NCBI GenBank assembly: GCA_004297235.1 | Contig: SCUR01000576.1 | Span: forward strand, 1-5,420 | Direction of reading: 5' to 3' | Source of the DNA: Candidatus Manganitrophaceae bacterium | GTDB lineage: Bacteria; Nitrospirota; Nitrospiria; SBBL01; Manganitrophaceae | Length of the DNA stretch: 5,420 bases | Shown: positions 1 to 4,919 of the stretch, piece after piece | How positions within the stretch are numbered: the first letter of the stretch is position 1 | Layout of the letters: the number at the start of each line of letters is the position of its first letter | Translations under genes and position numbers: made by a program | The notes under the pieces: generated by a model | What the model was told of the DNA's origin: nothing | The model's input: the letters and a program-made list of their open reading frames with translations, nothing else | Database searches by the model: none

Positions 1-14
1 TCCGCAATTTGCTT

Positions 15-1118
15 TCAAATCGCTTCTCCCCCCCGCTCGCCGCTGCTGATGCGGACGGCGTCGTCGATGTCGACGACGAAGATCTTTCCGTCGCCATAGG
101 CCCCTTTTCCGGTTCGGTTCGCTTTCATCAGGGCGGCGATCACCGCGGGAAGGCGGCTTGCGTCGATCATAATGGAAAAATACTGTTTCGGCAGAAACTT
201 AATGGCGACCGGCTCCGCCTCTTCCGATTGGAATCGCAGGCCCCGCTGGCGGCTCCGGCCGAGGACGGTCGCGGTCGTATAAGAATAGATGCCGGCCGCT
301 TCCAGCGCCTGGCGGGTCGCCCGTTGTTTGTCGGGACGAACCAGGGCGATCACTTCTTTCAAGGTCGACGACGGCCGCGACGATTTCTTTTCTCGGATCG
401 AGTCGATCTCCCCCTCCACCGGCGGTTCCGGAGACGAGACCGCAACCGGGACGCTCGGGGGGGGTGCGATCTCGCTCCGTACCGGAGGGGGATCTCCGGC
501 TTTTCCCGCGGGGGGGAGGATCTGGAAGTCGCCTCGCCACTTCTCGTTCAAGCGGCCGGTCGGGCTCTGGCCGAGAAGCCGCTTGATCCCGACCGGATCA
601 TGGCGGAAAGCCTGAATCGTTTGAACCCACTTCACGCTTTTATAGCCTTGAAGAAAAGGGACGACCAATCGGAGCGGCCCGCCGTGCACCTCCGGAAGCG
701 GAGATCCGTTTAAGCCGTACGCCAGAAGCACCCGCGGATCGCGGGCCTCATCCCGCGAGAGCCCCTCGAAGAAGACCCGGTCGCGGGAGTAGAAGGCGAA
801 GTAGCCGTCGGGGTGGGTGTCGATTTTAAAGAGATCGAGCAGATCAACCAGGCGAATCCCCTCCCATTCGACCGTCTCGCTCCAGTTGAAGATCTGGCAG
901 ATCAGCGGCACCTTCAGCTTCACGCGGGGGAGCTCCTGGAGCATCGACCAGGAGACCAGGCGGGGATGCTGCTCGAGGCCGCAGAGGTCGAGGGCGACCT
1001 CCTCCAGGGGAAGGGACGGCGGCATCGGGTAGAGACAGAGAATCGGGAGCGGCGCCGCTTCAAAGTCGATCCGAAAAAACTTGTCTGCAAATTTGGGCGG
1101 AATAATTCCTTGACGCAT
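15..1118 (-). CDS. Molybdopterin-dependent oxidoreductase (sulfite oxidase/YedY type) fused to a C-terminal PII-family domain
   Basis: The 367-residue protein has two parts. Residues about 10-180 look like a sulfite-oxidase/YedY molybdopterin fold: Cys74, in a context ending FNW and followed by WEG and LVDLLDL, is the expected molybdenum ligand. Residues 138-165 carry LNGSPLPEVHGGPLRLVVP and then GYKSVKW, the cofactor-binding signature of the family. A Pro/Ser-rich linker (about 200-250) leads to a PII/NifI-like domain (about 253-367) with KEVIALVRPDK, a GDGKIFV nucleotide-binding loop and the C-terminal GERGGEAI. There is no Tat or Sec signal, so the enzyme is probably cytoplasmic, unlike YedY, which fits a fused cytosolic ligand sensor. 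I chose the ATG at 1118 over the one at 1130 because GAGGT lies five bases before it. Domain identities are well supported. The substrate, and regulation by ATP, ADP or 2-oxoglutarate, are inference. Confidence 0.88.
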   Translation of the reverse strand: MRQGIIPPKFADKFFRIDFEAAPLPILCLYPMPPSLPLEEVALDLCGLEQHPRLVSWSMLQELPRVKLKVPLICQIFNWSETVEWEGIRLVDLLDLFKIDTHPDGYFAFYSRDRVFFEGLSRDEARDPRVLLAYGLNGSPLPEVHGGPLRLVVPFLQGYKSVKWVQTIQAFRHDPVGIKRLLGQSPTGRLNEKWRGDFQILPPAGKAGDPPPVRSEIAPPPSVPVAVSSPEPPVEGEIDSIREKKSSRPSSTLKEVIALVRPDKQRATRQALEAAGIYSYTTATVLGRSRQRGLRFQSEEAEPVAIKFLPKQYFSIMIDASRLPAVIAALMKANRTGKGAYGDGKIFVVDIDDAVRISSGERGGEAI

Positions 1119-1123
1119 GAAGA

Positions 1124-1129
1124 ACCTCA
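1124..1129 (-). promoter_or_regulatory. Ribosome binding site that decides the start of the Moco-PII gene
   Basis: The minus strand reads TGAGGT followed by five bases and then ATG at 1118. The alternative in-frame ATG at 1130 overlaps this motif and has no purine-rich Shine-Dalgarno sequence in front of it, so the downstream start is preferred. Confidence 0.6.
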
Positions 1130-1139
1130 TTCAAAACGG

Positions 1140-1175
1140 AAAGGCGCCTGGAGAGAGAATCATCCAGGCGCCTTT
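1140..1175 (-). terminator. Perfect GC-rich hairpin: terminator or leader attenuator
   Basis: The arms AAAGGCGCCTGG (1140-1151) and CCAGGCGCCTTT (1164-1175) are perfectly complementary, with one further A-T pair inside, giving a 13-bp stem and a loop of about 10 bases. On the minus strand the stem is followed by a broken T-rich tract (TTTCCGTTTT). It could end the upstream SmbP-like transcript or attenuate the Moco-PII gene, whose ATG is only 21 bases beyond the stem. That position is unusual for a plain terminator, because any promoter for the gene would normally lie upstream of the hairpin. On the plus strand there is no upstream gene for it to terminate. Confidence 0.5.
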
Positions 1176-1188
1176 GCCTTAGCACGTC

Positions 1189-1216
1189 GTTGTTGCCCTC
1201 AAGATACAGCAACAAC
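1189..1216 (-). repeat. Second inverted repeat in the leader of the Moco-PII gene
   Basis: GTTGTTGC (1189-1196) and GCAACAAC (1209-1216) form a perfect 8-bp stem around a 12-base loop. It lies 13 bases from the larger hairpin at 1140-1175, so a minus-strand transcript would carry two tandem stem-loops directly before the coding region. It might be a regulator binding site or part of a structured leader. I do not recognise a known riboswitch consensus. Confidence 0.4.
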
Positions 1217-1380
1217 CATGCCGAAAGAGATCCGAAGCAGAGGAGGATAAGATCCTTTGACTTTTCACGCGGTTGATGATGGGCGATGCGGTCGGAGTGG
1301 AATGAACAGAGAGAGGGCGGCCGACATTTTTGTATCGCTTCCGACGAGAAGGGCCGATTGATCTCGCGGGGGGAGCGGCC

Positions 1381-1797
1381 TTACTTGAGCGACTGGAGTT
1401 GTTGACGGGATTGTTTGGCCCGGAAAGACGCTTTGCGGGATGCATCGAGCGCGGGACCGGTTTTCTCCTGCTCGCCGAGACGCACCGCCGCCTGGGCCTG
1501 TTTGAGGGTCGCCTTCAGCGAGGCGAGGATTGCTTTTTTCTTCTCTTGAAGGGCCGGCAGGGGGCTCGACTCCACCTCCCGGATCAAGGTTTCAGTTCGC
1601 TCGATCATCTCCCGGCCATGGCTCACGATCTCATGCGCGTGTCCCTCGCTCCCGTGGGTGATCATCTCTTGGGAGAGACGATACATTTCGTTGGAAAGCT
1701 GCCGGAGCGAGCCGAGCGGATCCTCCTCCGCTCGGGCCGGAAGGCGGACCAGAAGGGAGGCGCATAGAATGAAGATTGTCAGGAAGCGGCTTTGCAT
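1381..1797 (-). CDS. Secreted SmbP-like helical protein with a His cluster (probable metal binding)
   Basis: The product is 138 residues. Residues 1-23 form a Sec signal peptide: Arg4, a hydrophobic core LTIFILCASLLV, and a cleavage site after ARA, leaving EEDPLG as the mature N-terminus. Cys12 is not in a proper lipobox, so a lipoprotein is unlikely. The mature 115 residues look fully helical and amphipathic, with His48, His53, His55 and His60 spaced as HxxxxHxHxxxxH in a segment containing GHAHEIVSHG. This resembles SmbP, a small periplasmic metal-binding helical-bundle protein known from Nitrosomonas. The His are fewer than in SmbP itself and all lie in the N-terminal half. The C-terminal half is Lys/Gln/Ala-rich. 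The start is the ATG at 1797, preceded by a GAGAGA purine tract. It diverges from the Ycf48-like gene. Metal binding is inference from the His pattern. Confidence 0.8.
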   Translation of the reverse strand: MQSRFLTIFILCASLLVRLPARAEEDPLGSLRQLSNEMYRLSQEMITHGSEGHAHEIVSHGREMIERTETLIREVESSPLPALQEKKKAILASLKATLKQAQAAVRLGEQEKTGPALDASRKASFRAKQSRQQLQSLK

Positions 1798-1848
1798 TTC
1801 TCTCTCGAATGTTGTAAATACATAACACGAAAAAAAAGGAGGGTCAAT
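1798..1848. promoter_or_regulatory. Divergent spacer, presumed promoters for the SmbP-like and Ycf48-like genes
   Basis: This 51-base stretch is clearly more AT-rich than its surroundings and separates two divergently transcribed genes, so at least one promoter is expected in or next to it. On the plus strand TTGCAT (1792-1797) and TAAATA (1815-1820) are 17 bases apart, a permitted sigma-70 spacing, but each box matches the consensus at only three of six positions. A run of eight A (1830-1837) runs into the Shine-Dalgarno sequence. No specific operator is evident. Confidence 0.4.
1836..1843 (+). promoter_or_regulatory. Strong Shine-Dalgarno sequence pointing to an ATT start
   Basis: AAGGAGGG is a near-perfect anti-16S match. 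No ATG, GTG or TTG occurs in the reading frame within a workable distance downstream. Six bases after AGGAGG the in-frame codon is ATT (1849), placing initiation directly before a well-formed signal peptide. Confidence 0.6.
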
Positions 1849-3762
1849 ATTCAACCGATCAAACGCATTTTTTTCTTCTGCACGCTTCTGACGGGGCTTC
1901 TCTTGCTTTCTCCGGCCGATGTTCTTCGGGCGGCGGAGGGGGGGTGGTCGGTCCAACAGGGGGAGGTCAACTCCAATGGGCTTTGGACCGTCCATTTTGT
2001 CTCCGCGGAGGAGGGCTGGGCGGGCGGCGGCGACGGCGCCATCCTCCATACGACCGACGGCGGAGCGCACTGGCGGGCGCAGTATAAGGAAAAAGGGGAG
2101 CGCTTCTTCTCGATCCATTTTCCCGATCGGCTGAACGGCTGGGCGATCAGCTGGACCGGAAAGGTCCTCCACACCTCGGATGGAGGAAAGCGCTGGGAGG
2201 TGCAGCGGGCGGCGAGCGGCCTCTGGCTCTGGAGCATCCGCTTCACCGATCCGATGAACGGCTGGATCGTCGGAAGCGCCGGGACGATCCTCCACACCGC
2301 CGACGGCGGACGGCACTGGGAGGAGCAGAAGAGCGGCTTTGCCGGACCGACCGCCGGACCGATTTTGGAGGTCTTCTTCATCGACCCGCAGCGGGGATGG
2401 GCGGTCGGATGGGACGGCCTGATCCTGCAGACGCAAGACGGCGGAAAAAACTGGACGCCGCAGAAGAGCGGGACGACGAATCCGCTGGAGGGGGTCTTCT
2501 TCATCGATCCGCTTCGCGGGTGGGTGGTCGGCCGGCAGGGAACGATTCTCCGGACCGTCGACGGCGGGAAGCGCTGGGAGCCGCAGCAGAGCCGCACCGA
2601 GCATCTGCTGCTGAACGTCCAGTTTGTCTCTCCTCAGGTCGGCTGGATCGCGGGCGGATCGGGGACGGTTCTCAAGACCGAGAACGGCGGGGCGACCTGG
2701 GAGAAGGTCGACTCCGGCGTGAACAAGACGTTCGAGGGGATGTCGTTCGCCGATGCCCAGCACGGCTGGGCGGTCGGATGGGGCGGGGTCGTCGTCCACA
2801 CGCGCGATGGGGGAAAACGGTGGGAGACGCAGATCAACGGCTTTACCGACCGGCTCTTCAAGGTCCATTTTGTCGATGATCGGCACGGCTGGATCGCAGG
2901 GGAGACCGGGACGATTCTCTACAGCGGCGACGGCGGCCGAAGCTGGCTTCCCCAGGAGAGCGGGACCGAGGAGTGGGTTTTGTCGGTCCACTTCACATCA
3001 CCGCGCGACGGATGGGCGGTCGGCGCAAAAGGGCTGCTCCTCCATACAACCGACGGCGGGAAACATTGGGAGCGCCGGCAGCAACTGACCGAGGCGAGCA
3101 TGCAGGGGGTCTTCTTCCTCAACCCGAAGGTCGGCTGGATCGTCGGGGAGACGGGGCTGATCTTCCGGACCGACGACGGCGGAAAGGTCTGGCGGGTTCA
3201 GTTCAGCGACACCGCGGCGAGCCTGGCCGATGTTGTCTTTATCGATGAAAAGCGGGGCTGGGCGGTCGGCGACAAAGGGACGCTGCTGCAGACCGAAAAC
3301 GGCGGCGCGCTCTGGACCCCTTTTCGCCTGCCGTTCACGACCTCCTTGGTGCGCATCCTCTTCCAGGGACCGAGGGGATGGATTCTCGGAGGAGAGGGAA
3401 CCCTCCTGATGACCGAAGACGGCGGGAAGAGCTGGACCCCGATCAAAACCGGGACGACGGTGCCGCTTTGGGATCTCTCGATGCAGGGACGGGAGGGGTG
3501 GATGGTCGGCGATCTCGGAACGATCCTCTACACGAAGGACGGCGGGAAGAGCTGGGCGGAGCGCGACAGCGGGGTCACGCAGCGGCTGAACAGCATCTAC
3601 TTTACCTCTCCCGTCCGGGGGTGGGCCGTCGGCAAAGGGGGGTTGATTCTGCAGTTCGGTCCGGAGGCTCCGCCGTGGCCGAAGGCGCCGTCGCGTCAAG
3701 CGCCGGCCAAGACGGGGGACCGATCCGCGGCCTCCCTTCCGTCGAGGGAAGAAGTCCACTGA
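1849..3762 (+). CDS. Exported Ycf48/BNR-repeat beta-propeller protein, 14 repeats
   Basis: Read from ATT at 1849 the protein has 637 residues. Residues 1-29 are a signal peptide (basic PIKR, core IFFFCTLLTGLLLL, cleavage near LRAA). Residues 45-603 hold 14 repeats of 40-45 residues with the pattern hxxVxFxDxxxGWxVGxxGxILxTxDGGxxW, typical of Ycf48/HCF136-like and BNR propellers. Fourteen repeats fit two seven-bladed propellers. The last repeat lacks its DGGxxW strand, and EGGWSVQQ at residues 30-37 looks like that missing strand, a 'Velcro' ring closure. A Pro/Ala-rich tail of about 33 residues follows. Ycf48 helps photosystem II assembly in phototrophs; in other bacteria the family is usually of unknown function, perhaps a periplasmic assembly or scaffold factor. 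An upstream in-frame TTG at 1792 (weak AGGAAG before it) is an alternative start, but it would put 19 extra residues, including KKRR, before the signal peptide. Confidence 0.9.
   Translation: MQPIKRIFFFCTLLTGLLLLSPADVLRAAEGGWSVQQGEVNSNGLWTVHFVSAEEGWAGGGDGAILHTTDGGAHWRAQYKEKGERFFSIHFPDRLNGWAISWTGKVLHTSDGGKRWEVQRAASGLWLWSIRFTDPMNGWIVGSAGTILHTADGGRHWEEQKSGFAGPTAGPILEVFFIDPQRGWAVGWDGLILQTQDGGKNWTPQKSGTTNPLEGVFFIDPLRGWVVGRQGTILRTVDGGKRWEPQQSRTEHLLLNVQFVSPQVGWIAGGSGTVLKTENGGATWEKVDSGVNKTFEGMSFADAQHGWAVGWGGVVVHTRDGGKRWETQINGFTDRLFKVHFVDDRHGWIAGETGTILYSGDGGRSWLPQESGTEEWVLSVHFTSPRDGWAVGAKGLLLHTTDGGKHWERRQQLTEASMQGVFFLNPKVGWIVGETGLIFRTDDGGKVWRVQFSDTAASLADVVFIDEKRGWAVGDKGTLLQTENGGALWTPFRLPFTTSLVRILFQGPRGWILGGEGTLLMTEDGGKSWTPIKTGTTVPLWDLSMQGREGWMVGDLGTILYTKDGGKSWAERDSGVTQRLNSIYFTSPVRGWAVGKGGLILQFGPEAPPWPKAPSRQAPAKTGDRSAASLPSREEVH
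1981..3657 (+). repeat. Tandem array of 14 coding repeats, period about 123 bases
   Basis: The units begin near residues 45, 86, 127, 172, 213, 255, 295, 336, 377, 418, 459, 500, 540 and 580 of the product. The recurrent core is GW, VG, TIL and DGG followed by W two residues on. Spacing is 40-42 residues except unit 3, which is 45 because of an insertion (GFAGPTAGP) before unit 4. Units have diverged at the DNA level, so this is an old, functionally constrained array rather than a recent expansion. Confidence 0.88.
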
Positions 3763-3774
3763 CAGAGGAGAGGC

Positions 3775-4485
3775 ATGGCGCCGGCCCCCGATCGCCGATC
3801 CGAATGGTTCGTTCCGAAATCCGGTCCCCTGGGCCTTCGGCTCTGGATCGGTCTCCTCTTTCTTCCGTATACCGGGATGGTCCTCGCCTTCACCGTCATC
3901 GGCGGGATGCTCGCCGAGACGATCTTCTGGGAGCGGGTGGGGGCGATCGCGCTGATCTACTTCCTCGGCCTCGGGGTCGCGGCGCATGCGCTCGATGCGA
4001 TCGGCGGCAAGGGAATCAAGCCGTGGGGGAATCACTTCTCCAAGCGGCAGCTTTGGATTCTGGCGCTCGGCTCCCTCCTCCCCGCCTATGCAATCGGTTT
4101 CTACTACATTCTCTTCAAAACCCCGCAGCTGGCGGTCATCGCCCTTCTCGAAGGGTTCTTTCTCTTCGCCTATAATCTGGAGCTTTTCGGCGGAAGATTC
4201 CACACCGACGGATGGTTCGCCTTCTCCTGGGGGGTCTTGCCGGTCCTGGCCGGCTACATCATTCAGACCAACCGGATTTCGGTTTCCGCCTTGATCTTGT
4301 CCGGCGCGATGGGGCTATTCAGCCTGGTGGAGATCAATGCCTCGCGCCCCTACAAGGAGCTGAAGCGCTCGGGCCGGCTCGATCTGTACCTTCATCTGGT
4401 GCGATACGAGGCGATCCTCAAATGTGTGAGCCTGGGGGTGATGCTGCTGGCGGCGGGGATGGTGACGTGGCGGCTGGGAGGATAA
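3775..4485 (+). CDS. Seven-helix inner-membrane protein, possibly a degenerate UbiA-superfamily member
   Basis: The 236-residue protein starts at ATG 3775 with AGAGGAG just before it and lies 12 bases after the Ycf48-like stop, so the two genes form an operon. Hydrophobic segments are near residues 25-46, 55-72, 92-112, 115-135, 146-163, 168-187 and 213-233. Candidate conserved elements are AHALDAIGGKG with KPWGNHFS (70-88) in the first polar loop, and a helix ending GVLPVLAGYIIQT (153-165), which resembles a helix of UbiA prenyltransferases such as MenA. The Asp-rich metal/diphosphate-binding motif expected of an active UbiA enzyme is absent; only Asp74 remains at a comparable place. It may be a non-catalytic relative or an unrelated membrane protein. 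It may work with the exported propeller encoded just upstream, though only the operon supports this. Confidence 0.8.
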   Translation: MAPAPDRRSEWFVPKSGPLGLRLWIGLLFLPYTGMVLAFTVIGGMLAETIFWERVGAIALIYFLGLGVAAHALDAIGGKGIKPWGNHFSKRQLWILALGSLLPAYAIGFYYILFKTPQLAVIALLEGFFLFAYNLELFGGRFHTDGWFAFSWGVLPVLAGYIIQTNRISVSALILSGAMGLFSLVEINASRPYKELKRSGRLDLYLHLVRYEAILKCVSLGVMLLAAGMVTWRLGG

Positions 4486-4502
4486 TCATTTATTCAGGCG
4501 GG

Positions 4503-4859
4503 TTAGGCTGTATGCTTCACCCACTTCGTTCGCATCCACGCGCCGAACCGCGCCGCGATGATGGAAGGGAGAGAGAATAGACCAAAGACAATCACTCCGA
4601 GCGGCAAAAGATTTCCGGCTCCTTGTTTCATCAGCATCCAAAAAAACTGTCCGGCCATTGGAACTGCTCCCCATCTCCATGATCGTTTCGGCTCAAAGAA
4701 ACCCAATATCATGGAGGTCGCGCAGACTGTCGGCATCCCCATGGAAAAATACAATTCGGAGTCCCAGGCCTCTCTTCGTCCGGAGAGGGTCGACACGACC
4801 ACCCAGGTCGCGATACCGCATAGGAATGCTGCCGAATAGAGCCATGCGTCTTTTTTCAT
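4503..4859 (-). CDS. Small hypothetical four-helix membrane protein
   Basis: The product is 118 residues, starting at ATG 4859 with AAGGA six bases upstream. Hydrophobic segments are near residues 7-25, 37-55, 63-78 and 83-104. Likely conserved signatures are SGRREAWDS (26-34) in the first loop and EPKRSWRWG (56-64) in the second. I recognise this as the kind of small conserved membrane protein seen in several phyla but know no function for it. The C-terminus is basic (RTKWVKH), suggesting a cytoplasmic tail. It lies 60 bases downstream of the membrane-protein gene at the window end, on the same strand, and converges on the gene at 3775-4485 with only 17 bases between the stop codons. Its ribosome binding site lies inside an inverted repeat. 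Confidence 0.75.
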   Translation of the reverse strand: MKKDAWLYSAAFLCGIATWVVVSTLSGRREAWDSELYFSMGMPTVCATSMILGFFEPKRSWRWGAVPMAGQFFWMLMKQGAGNLLPLGVIVFGLFSLPSIIAARFGAWMRTKWVKHTA

Positions 4860-4861
4860 TT

Positions 4862-4911
4862 TGCATCCTTTTTGTGAGGCCGAACGATCTGTTCGGCAAG
4901 CAAAGGATGCA
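4862..4911 (-). promoter_or_regulatory. Nested inverted repeat masking the ribosome binding site
   Basis: The outer arms TGCATCCTTT (4862-4871) and AAAGGATGCA (4902-4911) match over 10 bp. Inside them GCCGAAC (4879-4885) and GTTCGGC (4891-4897) form a perfect 7-bp stem with a 5-base loop. In the minus-strand transcript the 3' outer arm contains the AAGGA Shine-Dalgarno (4866-4870) of the gene starting at 4859, so the folded form would hide it. This suggests translational control or coupling to the upstream gene. There is no T-tract after the hairpin as expected of a terminator. The structure is seen directly; the role is inference. Confidence 0.5.
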
Positions 4912-4919
4912 TCAGAAAG

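Larger units (their letters stand above)
1119..1380. other. Intergenic region between the SmbP-like and Moco-PII genes
   Basis: This 262-base stretch separates two minus-strand genes. It holds the two inverted repeats at 1140-1175 and 1189-1216 and the ribosome binding site at 1124-1129. In the rest (about 1217-1380) I find no convincing gene, tRNA or strong promoter. A weak 5-bp GGCCG/CGGCC repeat (1352-1356 with 1376-1380) lies right after the SmbP-like stop codon, but it has a long loop and no T-tract. A promoter for the Moco-PII gene must lie here unless it is read through from the SmbP-like gene. Confidence 0.6.

Noticed and set aside
9..713. Plus-strand open frame opposite the PII part of the Moco-PII gene
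   Set aside because: It has no recognisable motif, is Arg-rich, and lies opposite a strongly supported coding region.
1189..1260. Possible Moco or tungsten-cofactor riboswitch
   Set aside because: I could only see simple inverted repeats and not the multi-helix conserved core of that RNA family, so no riboswitch is claimed.
1381..2991. Minus-strand frame open far upstream of the SmbP-like ATG, running antisense through the propeller gene
   Set aside because: Upstream of 1797 it translates to low-complexity Pro/Arg/Asp-rich sequence that simply mirrors the 41-residue sense repeats. The signal peptide and purine tract place the real start at 1797.
3378..4175. Plus-strand open frame crossing the end of the propeller gene into the membrane-protein gene
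   Set aside because: It is in another frame from both genes, very Arg/Gly-rich and without repeats or hydrophobic segments. The two overlapped frames have clear motifs and ribosome binding sites.
2998..4203. Long open frame on the minus strand opposite the propeller and membrane-protein genes
   Set aside because: Composition is charged and Pro/Arg-rich with no domain. It spans the junction of two well-supported plus-strand genes and is a by-product of GC-rich codon use.
4486..4502. Bidirectional terminator between the convergent genes
   Set aside because: The 17-base gap contains no inverted repeat or T-tract, so no terminator can be supported there.
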